Positions 8,637 to 17,272 of a DNA stretch of 64,000 nt are shown piece after piece. This DNA is from Burkholderiales bacterium (GTDB taxonomy: Bacteria; Pseudomonadota; Gammaproteobacteria; Burkholderiales; Casimicrobiaceae), in contig JANXNI010000069.1 in assembly GCA_025354165.1 (NCBI GenBank), positions 56,432 through 120,431 on the forward strand, given 5' to 3'. Both the position numbers and the translations under genes were made by a program. How positions within the stretch are numbered: the stretch's first letter is position 1; each line of letters begins with the position of its first letter. The notes beneath the pieces were generated by a model. That model was given only the letters and a program-made list of their open reading frames with translations, was not told the origin of the DNA and ran no database searches.

Positions 8637-10778
8637 ATGACTTCGACCAGATTTTTCCCCTTTCAACGGCGCTCGCTGACAGTTTTGGCTGTAGCGTTCG
8701 CGTTTGCGACAAACTCGTTTTCGCAAACCCCCGTCACGCTTAATTTTGTCGATGCCGACATCGATGTAGTCGCCAAGGCCGTCGGTGAGCTGACTGGCAA
8801 GACCTTCGTTCTCGACCCCAGAGTGAAAGGCAAAATCAACATTCAATCGGCAAAAGGCGTGGCTCCCGGCTTGGCTTATCCGACGTTTTTGTCTGCTCTT
8901 CGCATGGCGGGGTTTGCCGCCGTCGAAGGCCCAGGTGGCATCGTGCGTGTGGTGCCTGAAGTTGATGCCAAGGCATTGCCGACAGCGGTAGCGGGCGTCG
9001 GGAGCGCGAACGGTAGCTACGGTGGCGCAATTACCACCAAGGTCATCCCGCTAACGCATCAAAGCGCCGGACAATTGGTGAACGCATTACGTCCTCTTGT
9101 TGCGGCCGCCAATGCGCTCACCGTCTACCCGCCCGGTAATGCCATCATCATCACTGACTACGGCGACAACATTCGCAAAGTCGAAGCTGTGATCGCAAGG
9201 CTCGACACGCCCAATGTCGCTGCCCCAGAACTGGTGACCTTGACCCATGCCAACGCGATGGATATCGTAGCCACCCTTAACCGTGTTTTCGCGGAAGCGG
9301 GCGGCGCTTCAGCGGAAAGCCGTGATCGACTCTCGTTCACCGCCGATTCGCGCAGCAATTCCGTCATTTTGCGCAGTGAGGATGCGGGCCGTGTCGCTCG
9401 CGCCCGATCGCTCATTCTTGAATTGGATCGACCTTCCGGCGCACCGGGAAATATTCGCATTGTCTATTTGAAGCACGCTGACGCCGCACAGGTCGCGCAA
9501 ACGCTCCGTCGGGTGCTGGGCGCAGAAGGTGGCGGTACGGGTTCGGCCAGCGCCTCGGGCTCGGCATTGTCGTCGTTGCTGCCAACAGGCGGTCCGTCAT
9601 CGACACAGGCTTCGCCGCTAGCAGCAGCTACCGCCGCACTGACTGGCAGCACTAACTCGGGCAACACAACGAGTTCTGGCAGTTTGCCATCCTTGTCGTC
9701 GAACACGACAACTGCCTTTACCGCAGCCGGAGCAACGGTCTACGCCGACTCCACCATCAATGCGTTGGTGATTTCGGCACCGACCGCGATCTATAACAAT
9801 TTGCGCGCTGTGATTGAACAGCTTGACGTTCGCCGTGCGCAAGTGTTCATCGAGGCGTTGATTGCCGAAGTTCAGGCCGATCGCGCAGCAGAGTTCGGTA
9901 TTCAATGGCAGGCGCTTGACGGCATCGGTCGTAATGGTACGCAGGGTGTCGGTGGCACCAATTTCGGAAACGCTGGCGCGACGCCAACATCCAATATTCT
10001 CGGTGTGGCAGCTAACGTTGCGGCGGTCGGTCAGGGTTTGAACGTTGGCCTGGTGCGCGGTGCCGTGACGATTGCCGGTAAACAGATTCTTAATCTCGGG
10101 TTGCTGGCACGAGCGCTGCAGAGCGACGTGTCAGCGAACATTTTGTCGATGCCCACGCTGCTGGCGCTCGACAACGAAGAGGCGCGTTTTTCTGGTGGCC
10201 AGACGGTGCCTGTGCTGACCGGCCAATACGCCAATTCAAGTGGGACCAATAACGCTGTGACGCCATTCGCAACGTTTGATCGAAAGGATGTCGGATTGAT
10301 TCTTAGGGTCAAACCGTTGATTACTGAAGGCGGTGCGATTCGGCTCCAGCTTTATCAGGAAGTTTCCAGCGTTGCGCCGTCAACCACAACGGGCGTAGAT
10401 GCCGCAGGCCTGTCCACTTTTAATAAACGGGTACTCGAAACCTCGGTACTCGCCGAAGATGGGCAGATCGTCGTACTTGGTGGCTTGTTGCAAGAGGGCT
10501 TTACCAACGATCAGGAGAAAGTCCCGGTGCTGGGCGATGCGCCGTTTCTTGGCAATCTCTTTCGCTATGACACCCGCAAGCGAACCAAAACCAACCTGAT
10601 GATTTTCTTGCGACCGACCGTTATTCGCAGCCCGGCGCAGTCGGTAACGTTGTCTAACGAGCGCTACCGTGCGCTTGGTATGGATCAGCAATCGGTCAAC
10701 CCGGAATCAAGACCGATGTTGCCTGAAATGACCAATCCCACGCTGCCGCTGGGGGCACCAGCTGCGCCTCGCCAGTAG
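8637..10778 (+). CDS. gspD: Type II secretion system secretin
   Basis: VTLNFVDADIDVVAKAVGELTGKTFVLDPRVKGKINIQS (N0/N1), secretin domain VPVLGDAPFLGNLFRYDTRKRTKTNLMIFLRPTVIR. Confidence 0.93.
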   Translation: MTSTRFFPFQRRSLTVLAVAFAFATNSFSQTPVTLNFVDADIDVVAKAVGELTGKTFVLDPRVKGKINIQSAKGVAPGLAYPTFLSALRMAGFAAVEGPGGIVRVVPEVDAKALPTAVAGVGSANGSYGGAITTKVIPLTHQSAGQLVNALRPLVAAANALTVYPPGNAIIITDYGDNIRKVEAVIARLDTPNVAAPELVTLTHANAMDIVATLNRVFAEAGGASAESRDRLSFTADSRSNSVILRSEDAGRVARARSLILELDRPSGAPGNIRIVYLKHADAAQVAQTLRRVLGAEGGGTGSASASGSALSSLLPTGGPSSTQASPLAAATAALTGSTNSGNTTSSGSLPSLSSNTTTAFTAAGATVYADSTINALVISAPTAIYNNLRAVIEQLDVRRAQVFIEALIAEVQADRAAEFGIQWQALDGIGRNGTQGVGGTNFGNAGATPTSNILGVAANVAAVGQGLNVGLVRGAVTIAGKQILNLGLLARALQSDVSANILSMPTLLALDNEEARFSGGQTVPVLTGQYANSSGTNNAVTPFATFDRKDVGLILRVKPLITEGGAIRLQLYQEVSSVAPSTTTGVDAAGLSTFNKRVLETSVLAEDGQIVVLGGLLQEGFTNDQEKVPVLGDAPFLGNLFRYDTRKRTKTNLMIFLRPTVIRSPAQSVTLSNERYRALGMDQQSVNPESRPMLPEMTNPTLPLGAPAAPRQ

Positions 10779-10796
10779 CGCTTTGCATTCCACACA

Positions 10797-12269
10797 ATGG
10801 CTCTGACTGATCAACTGCCGTACGAACTCGCGCAAGAGTTTGGCATCGTCGCGCTTGCGGAAGAGGGCGGTGCGATTGCGGTGGCGACGGCGCCGCATAT
10901 GACGGTGGCGACGCTTTCTGCCGCCCGCCAGCGCCTCGGTAAGCCGCTGCGAACACGCTCTGTCGACGCCGAGCAGTTTCGTTCGTTGTTGACGACGGCA
11001 TATTCTTCGGTTGTTTCCAGCTCCAAATCATCGACCACAACCAAATTCGCTGACGCTGCTGCCCCAGAAGCGCAACACGCTGATTTGCTGTCCACTGCAA
11101 CCGGCGACGAGACTTCACCTGCCGTACGTATCGTCAACGAGTTGCTTCGCGAAGCGCTGGCGCGCGGCGCTTCCGATATTCACCTGGATGCCACTGAACA
11201 GGGCGGTCGCGTGCGTTGCCGCGTCGACGGCGTACTGGGTGACGTGCGTGATACTGACGCTGCTACGCACGCCGCCATGATCGCGCGCTGCAAAGTGCTG
11301 GCGACGCTCGACATCGCCGAGCGCCGCATGCCGCAAGATGGCCGGATTCAGGTTGTGGTCGCAGGTCACAAGGTGGACGTCCGCATTGCTACGTTGCCAA
11401 CGCAGCACGGCGAACGTGCGGTGCTGCGCCTCCTGGACACCAGCGCGGCACGGCTTGATTTGTCAGCCTTGGGGCTCGACGCTACAACGCTCGCAGCGCT
11501 GCGTGACGCTGTACGCATGCCGCACGGTCTGGTGCTGGTCACCGGGCCGACTGGTTCCGGCAAAACTACGACGCTTTATGCCGCCGTGAGTGAGCTGGAT
11601 CGTGAGCGACTGAACGTAGTCAGCGTGGAAGACCCCGTCGAGTATGCACTGGATCGCGTGGCGCAAACGCAGGTAAATCCGCGCATAGAGCTCACTTTTG
11701 CGCGTGCACTGCGCTCCATCCTTCGGCATGATCCGGATGTCATCATCGTCGGCGAAATCCGTGATCGCGAAACCGCTGAGATCGCCATTCAGGCGAGCTT
11801 GACCGGCCATTTGGTGCTTGCCTCCCTGCATACCAATACAGCAGGCGCAGCCATCACGCGACTGGTTGATATGGGTGTGGAGCCATTTCTGCTGGCATCC
11901 TCGCTGCGCGGTGTGCTTGCGCAGCGTCTGGTGCGTCGGCTGTGCGTGCATTGCCGCGTCGCTCACTCAACGACGAATGCCGAGGCCGCGTTGCTTGCGT
12001 TGCACGGAATTTCCGGCATCATGCAGCTCTACGAAGCAACGGGTTGTGATCAGTGCAATCACACTGGTTACCGTGGCCGCATGGGGCTGTATCGCTGGTT
12101 GCCCGTGACAGCCGACATTGCTCAGGCGATTCACGCAAGAGTGCCTGACACATCGCTGGAAGCGTCGGTAACGGCCGCTGGATGGCCCGCGCTGGCAACC
12201 GACGCTACGCGTCATTTGCAAACCGGCGCGACTTCGTTAAGCGAAGTCTTGCGTGTGGTGACGCTGTGA
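10797..12269 (+). CDS. gspE: Type II secretion system ATPase
   Basis: Walker A GPTGSGKTTTLYAA, RHDPDVIIVGEIRDRETAEIAIQASLTGHLVLASLHTN, CxxC zinc motifs. Confidence 0.92.
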   Translation: MALTDQLPYELAQEFGIVALAEEGGAIAVATAPHMTVATLSAARQRLGKPLRTRSVDAEQFRSLLTTAYSSVVSSSKSSTTTKFADAAAPEAQHADLLSTATGDETSPAVRIVNELLREALARGASDIHLDATEQGGRVRCRVDGVLGDVRDTDAATHAAMIARCKVLATLDIAERRMPQDGRIQVVVAGHKVDVRIATLPTQHGERAVLRLLDTSAARLDLSALGLDATTLAALRDAVRMPHGLVLVTGPTGSGKTTTLYAAVSELDRERLNVVSVEDPVEYALDRVAQTQVNPRIELTFARALRSILRHDPDVIIVGEIRDRETAEIAIQASLTGHLVLASLHTNTAGAAITRLVDMGVEPFLLASSLRGVLAQRLVRRLCVHCRVAHSTTNAEAALLALHGISGIMQLYEATGCDQCNHTGYRGRMGLYRWLPVTADIAQAIHARVPDTSLEASVTAAGWPALATDATRHLQTGATSLSEVLRVVTL

Positions 12270-12300
12270 TGTCGCTCAAGCGTTTTGCCGTTTAGCGAAC

Positions 12301-13503
12301 ATGCGGTTCGCATTTGAAGCGGTAGCGGAATCCGGTGCTCACGAGCAGGGCGAGATTACGGCGACCGACGAGCGAGCTGCGTTAAAGACGCTTGCAGCAC
12401 GCGGCTTGACGGTTGTTGCCCTTTCACAACTCGCCGCAGCAACACCTTCGCGCCGCGCCTCTGGCATCAGCGCCGGAGATCGCGCGCTCGCGGTGCGACA
12501 ACTCTCAGGTCTTATTGATGGTGGCGTGACGTTGCCGAATGCGTTGGCGTCTGTCGCGGCCAATACTGGCGTTGCGAGCGTCGCCGTCGAACTCACGGCT
12601 GTTCATGCCGCGCTGACCTCAGGCGAGCCGATTGCGACGGCTTTTGATCGCGCTCCCAAATTGCTGCCAAACGTTGAGCGACAAGTCGTAGTTGCGGGCG
12701 CTGAGGCGGGCGATCTGGCGCGAGTTCTATCGCGCCTCGCAGACTACTTTGAAGAGCGGGATGCCCTGCGCGGCAAGCTGATCGGTGCGCTGGTTTATCC
12801 GGCCTTGGTGGGCATCGTGGCGCTTGGCGTGATCGTCGCGTTACTGGTGTTCGTGATGCCGCAAATTGTCGCCGCGTTCGCACAGACGAAACAAGCGCTA
12901 CCGTGGCTCACCCGAACGCTCCTCGCACTAGCGACGTTCATGCGAGGCTACGGCCTTTGGCTGGTGTTGCTGCTCGCTGCGCTGCTCGTCTTTTTTCTTT
13001 GGTCGCTTGGATCGGTAAGAGGACCGCTACGTATTCGTGGTCTGGCTTTGCTGCAAAAGTTGCCGCTACTTGGACCACTCGCCCAGAGTGCTGACGAGGT
13101 TCGCGTGCTAACGACGCTCGCGATGCTTGCCGAGAGCGCCGTACCGCTGCCGCGCGCCATCAGCGCCGCTGCCAAAACCGCACGATTTCCCGGCAACGCA
13201 CGACGACTCGATGCCGCGCGTTTAGGTTTGGAGCGAGGGCAAAGCGTGGCCAGCGCGTTTGCCGACAACGAGGCCCTCGACGGCATGTCGCTTGAGCTGT
13301 TGCGCCAGGGCGAAGCGGTGGGCGGAATTGCGCCGGCGTTCGGTAAGGCGGCACACCTCAAACGTCAGGCGCTAGAGCGCCGCCTGCAGTGGTTTGCAGC
13401 GCTTGTGGAGCCAGTGATGATCCTTGTGCTCGGCGGCGTGGTGCTGGTGTTGGTGCTCGCCGTGATGCTGCCGATTGTCACGCTGAATTCAGCGGTGCGC
13501 TGA
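12301..13503 (+). CDS. gspF: Type II secretion system inner-membrane protein
   Basis: MRFAFEAVAESGAHEQGEITATDERAALKTLAARGLTV and duplicated GspF domains. Confidence 0.9.
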   Translation: MRFAFEAVAESGAHEQGEITATDERAALKTLAARGLTVVALSQLAAATPSRRASGISAGDRALAVRQLSGLIDGGVTLPNALASVAANTGVASVAVELTAVHAALTSGEPIATAFDRAPKLLPNVERQVVVAGAEAGDLARVLSRLADYFEERDALRGKLIGALVYPALVGIVALGVIVALLVFVMPQIVAAFAQTKQALPWLTRTLLALATFMRGYGLWLVLLLAALLVFFLWSLGSVRGPLRIRGLALLQKLPLLGPLAQSADEVRVLTTLAMLAESAVPLPRAISAAAKTARFPGNARRLDAARLGLERGQSVASAFADNEALDGMSLELLRQGEAVGGIAPAFGKAAHLKRQALERRLQWFAALVEPVMILVLGGVVLVLVLAVMLPIVTLNSAVR

Positions 13504-13535
13504 CCGCAGATGATTCCGTGCTCGGCTGCGCGCAA

Positions 13536-14579
13536 TCACTCGTCGCGATAAAAACGATAAAACAGGTTTTCGTTCTTGAACGGATGCTCGTCATGGACGT
13601 GGTGAATGAGCGATAGATCAACCATCTGCTGGCCCATGCTGAGCGCCTCGTTCACAGTGTGCCCCTGCGCCTGCATCCATTCAACGGCTTCGGAGCCGAC
13701 AAAACAGCGCGGATGCAGCGTGCCGCGATAGCTGCGATCCTTAACGCTGAAGCCTGAACTGCTGCGCGCCAGAGCATAGAACGCCTCCACGTCCCAACGC
13801 GATGGAATTTGGGCGACCCGAAAGTACAGCGATTCGTCGTTAAACGGTTGCTCGCGAGCGACGTGATAAATCAAGCCGGCCGCCTGCAGTGCCTGCCCGA
13901 TAGCGATTGCCTTTTCTCGTGGCATCGACAGCGCTCGCTCCAGCCAGGTCACGCCTTCGTCGGCAACAAAACACTCGGGATAAATGCGCAGACGATAGCG
14001 CCGGTCAGCGATGTTGACGCCACCTGAACGCTGCATGCGAAAGGCAAGCGCAGGCAGATCAATTCCATCGGCTTCGGCGTCAGCAATCAGACGAGCTTGC
14101 ACCGTGCCAGCGTTTGCGCCCGTTGCGTGCATCGCAACGCGCAAGTACGGTTTGACGCGACGGCTCGCGGCCTCTACTCGGGCGTCGCCATTCAGTAGCA
14201 CATTGAGCAAACGCTCGCCCGTCGTTGTCCAGCGTGACGCGTTGATTTGCCCGACGATAATGTCTGCACCGGTTTGCGTCGCCCATTCGTCGGCGGCGGC
14301 CACGATGTGATGCGTCGCGGACGCGATCAGCCCGATTTTTGCCGTCGCATCGAATTGCTTTACGTTTGCACACAGGTTGGCCACGCGAAGACCCGCGAGC
14401 GCGATGGTCGGCAGATCCAGCATGACGATCAGCGAATCAGCATCAGTTCGCTTGTAGAGCTTTCGTTTGAAATCTGTCGCATCACCGAACGCATCCAGCT
14501 TTGACTCGAACGCGTCGCTCGCCGCGCGCATCAGCGCCAGCGTCGTGGGGTCGTTCGAGAGCAAAAGTATCCGTACCAA
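13536..14579 (-). CDS. Receiver-like N-terminal domain plus two tandem DEP domains
   Basis: GGVNIADRRYRLRIYPECFVADEGVTWL...AIGQALQAAGLIYHVAREQPFNDESLYFRV repeated as GFSVKDRSYRGTLHPRCFVGSEAVEWM...SMGQQMVDLSLIHHVHDEHPFKNENLFYRF. Confidence 0.7.
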   Translation of the reverse strand: MVRILLLSNDPTTLALMRAASDAFESKLDAFGDATDFKRKLYKRTDADSLIVMLDLPTIALAGLRVANLCANVKQFDATAKIGLIASATHHIVAAADEWATQTGADIIVGQINASRWTTTGERLLNVLLNGDARVEAASRRVKPYLRVAMHATGANAGTVQARLIADAEADGIDLPALAFRMQRSGGVNIADRRYRLRIYPECFVADEGVTWLERALSMPREKAIAIGQALQAAGLIYHVAREQPFNDESLYFRVAQIPSRWDVEAFYALARSSSGFSVKDRSYRGTLHPRCFVGSEAVEWMQAQGHTVNEALSMGQQMVDLSLIHHVHDEHPFKNENLFYRFYRDE

Positions 14580-14737
14580 TTCAAACCTCCGAGTTGCTTG
14601 TGCTGTTTCACATGGGTCGGCAACCAGCCGCGATGCTTACAGCGTACAACCGCAGATGCTAAATGGTCTGTGTGCGGACGCGCATGACATGCTGCGAATA
14701 CACTTTCAGCTTCACTATTCTGGATGCTCATTTATTT

Positions 14738-15277
14738 ATGCTGGTGCGTAGCGCCGTTGACGCCGACCTTCCCGCCATTCACGCGATTTACGCGCACTGG
14801 GTGACGCATGGCACCGGCAGCTTCGAGCTAGACGTACCGAATCCTGGTGAAATGATGAAGCGCCGCGCCGACGTGCTTGCCAAAGGTTTGCCCTATCTGG
14901 TTGCGGAAGCCGATGGTCGAGTGATGGGCTACGCCTACGCCAACTGGTTTCGCCCGCGCCCCGCGTACCGATTTAGCGTGGAAAACTCGGTTTACGTCCA
15001 CCCAGATCTGCGGCGCGGTGGCGTAGCGCGATTGTTGATGGTTGAGCTGTTGGCGCGTTGCGAAATGGCGGGCGCTCGTCAGATGGTCGCGGTGATCGGT
15101 GATTCGGCGAACGCTAGCTCCGTGGGCTTGCACAGCGCACTCGGTTTTCGCCATATCGGCACCTTGCAATCGGCGGGCTGGAAATTTGATCGATGGCTCG
15201 ATACGGTGCTGATGCAACGCGCGCTGGGCGCGGGCGATTCCTTGCCTGCGCCGGCAATGGATGCAACAGCCCCTTGA
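14738..15277 (+). CDS. GNAT N-acetyltransferase (phosphinothricin acetyltransferase-like)
   Basis: MLVRSAVDADLPAIHAIYAHWVTHGTGSFELDVPNPGEMMKR...VYVHPDLRRGGVARLLMVELL; start trimmed from 14663. Confidence 0.87.
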   Translation: MLVRSAVDADLPAIHAIYAHWVTHGTGSFELDVPNPGEMMKRRADVLAKGLPYLVAEADGRVMGYAYANWFRPRPAYRFSVENSVYVHPDLRRGGVARLLMVELLARCEMAGARQMVAVIGDSANASSVGLHSALGFRHIGTLQSAGWKFDRWLDTVLMQRALGAGDSLPAPAMDATAP

Positions 15278-15603
15278 CACTCGCCCGAGCAAGCTTTCGG
15301 CGCTTGATGGATTGGGCGTCGAAGCGCCAAAGTGCGGATACGCCGTCGGGGCGCCGAATATCGCGAGCGGTTTCCAAATTCTGACGGGCGACTTAACGAC
15401 GCGGAACGCGCTGCTGCGAAACGTTGCCGATCCCCTGCGTGCGGGCGCAGTGCGGGTTGATCCAATTCCCGATGCTCATAATTTCAAAAAATTGTCACGA
15501 TCCCACCCAAATGAGTAGCATCAATGACCCATTGTTCGGTTAACCTGTGGGTCGTCAAGGCTTATGCAACCGAACGGGGATGCGTCAGGTGTTTTTTGGA
15601 CCT

Positions 15604-15723
15604 ATTAGCTTTCTGGCGAAACGACCACTGGATGGGGGCAAACGATGATTTATTGGCATAGTCGATATGCGCGAAAAGCTACTGGTAGGCCTTCTTTCGT
15701 AAGGGCTCCAGAGAAAAGCTGTA
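15604..15723. repeat. 120-bp dyad-symmetric repeat, copy 1
   Basis: ATTAGCTTTCTGGCGAAACGACC...AGTC|GATA...GAGAAAAGCTGTA; TCGA centre at 15662-15665. Confidence 0.65.
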
Positions 15724-16004
15724 ACGCACATTGCCAAAAATGTTGTCGGGGTTTCGTCACCGATTTCGTCTTTGAGGTCTGAATGGTGGCGCACATCGCA
15801 AAAACGGGCCATAATGACATCGGCATAACTGAACGGGTGAAGGCTCTAGTACATAAAGTTGCGTTTGTCTTTCGGTGACGCGCTGTGCGCTTTTTAAGTT
15901 TGCGGCTTTTGCAACAGTGCGCGAAGTGACCGTGAAGTGCGAGTAGGTATCTTCCTATTTTGTGAACTGTTAGATATATTCGAGAAATTGAAGGGGTGTG
16001 AACA

Positions 16005-17228
16005 ATGATTGCAAAACTATCGCAGCAACGACTTGGGGTTTGTGGGTTAGCCACCGCACTCGGTTTGTTAGCCATCAGCGCGTCGGTTCACGCCACGCAA
16101 TTCGTTAACCCGACATTGACCGCCGGTGGCGCTTCAATCAATGGCACCACGCAAGCCGTGCCTGCGGGATCAACGTTCACTTTTTACGGCATGTACACCG
16201 ACGACACGGCAGGCGCTGAAAGCGGCTTGGGTCTGAAGGTTAAGTACAACCCTGCGCACCTAACCAACCTCACTATTTCTGAGGAATACACCAAGTGCCG
16301 CATCGCTGCCGCCCAAATTCAGCCGCTTACAGCCAGTACCGCGCAAGCGGTGATGGGTTGGATAGACACTTCAGTCCGCACGGCTGGAGCGGTTGGTTGG
16401 CCTGATTTGCCCGACACCACGGCCGGTGGTGCAAACCCAACCTGTTTAAACCCGGGAGCGATTAATACCGACACGGCTGCCGGTACGGCTGCGGCTCCTG
16501 GTCAAAAATTATTCAAAGTAACGGCGACAATGGCACCGAGTTGCACGACCGCAGGTGTCTGTACGTCAACGGTGTTATTCGACAGCGAAGGTAATTTTTC
16601 TTACGCCACCGCATCAAGCGGCTTCACTAATAAATCGTTCAATATTGCGGGCGCTGCTGCGCCTACTCTGGCGTTAGCCTCAAGTAATCCGGTGGTATCG
16701 CGTAAGACTCACGGCGCTGCTGGTTCTTTCGACATCCCGCTCGACACTACGCAAGCGATTGGTAGCGCAGCGATCTCAATTGAACCGCGCCAAATCGGTG
16801 CGGGTCACGTAATTGTGTTCACATTTAATAGCTCGGTTGCTGCCACGGGCAATGGATCATCCGGTACGGCTGCGGTTCAGACCTCCGGTGGTGCTTCTGC
16901 AGGAACGGCAAGTGCCGTAGTAAGCGGCAGTTCAGTCGTCGTTACGCTGACAGGCGTCACTGACAATCAGCGCCTGAACGTTAGTCTCACGAACGTTGCA
17001 GGCGTTGGTGTGAATGCAGTGGTGCCTGTCGCCTTCTTGCTTGGTGATGTGAACGCAAGCCGTCAAGTCACGGTCACGGACGTAAACGCTGTGAAATCGG
17101 CAGTAGCTGCGTTTAGCACGCTGAATGCAAGTAACTTCAAATTCGATGTGAATACAGACGGGAATGTCACGGTCACTGATGTAAATTCTGTGAAGTCTCG
17201 CGCGGCTAGCTCGTCCGGACCGCTGTAA
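16005..17228 (+). CDS. Secreted cohesin-like/dockerin-like protein
   Basis: Signal peptide; C-terminal pair GDVNASRQVTVTDVNAVKSAV / DVNTDGNVTVTDVNSVKSRA resembles a dockerin type I Ca-binding duplicated motif; N-terminal part resembles cohesin-type beta-sandwich. Confidence 0.65.
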   Translation: MIAKLSQQRLGVCGLATALGLLAISASVHATQFVNPTLTAGGASINGTTQAVPAGSTFTFYGMYTDDTAGAESGLGLKVKYNPAHLTNLTISEEYTKCRIAAAQIQPLTASTAQAVMGWIDTSVRTAGAVGWPDLPDTTAGGANPTCLNPGAINTDTAAGTAAAPGQKLFKVTATMAPSCTTAGVCTSTVLFDSEGNFSYATASSGFTNKSFNIAGAAAPTLALASSNPVVSRKTHGAAGSFDIPLDTTQAIGSAAISIEPRQIGAGHVIVFTFNSSVAATGNGSSGTAAVQTSGGASAGTASAVVSGSSVVVTLTGVTDNQRLNVSLTNVAGVGVNAVVPVAFLLGDVNASRQVTVTDVNAVKSAVAAFSTLNASNFKFDVNTDGNVTVTDVNSVKSRAASSSGPL

Positions 17229-17272
17229 GCATTATGAAAAAACCATTTAAAAACACCAAATCGAGAAATGTC

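Noticed and set aside
15261-15518. 85-aa plus-strand ORF after the GNAT gene
   Set aside because: Overlaps the GNAT stop region, no RBS or recognisable family; left unannotated.
17041-17200. Direct repeat GTCACGGTCACKGAYGTAAAYKCTGTGAA as a DNA element
   Set aside because: Explained by the duplicated dockerin-like motif in the protein.
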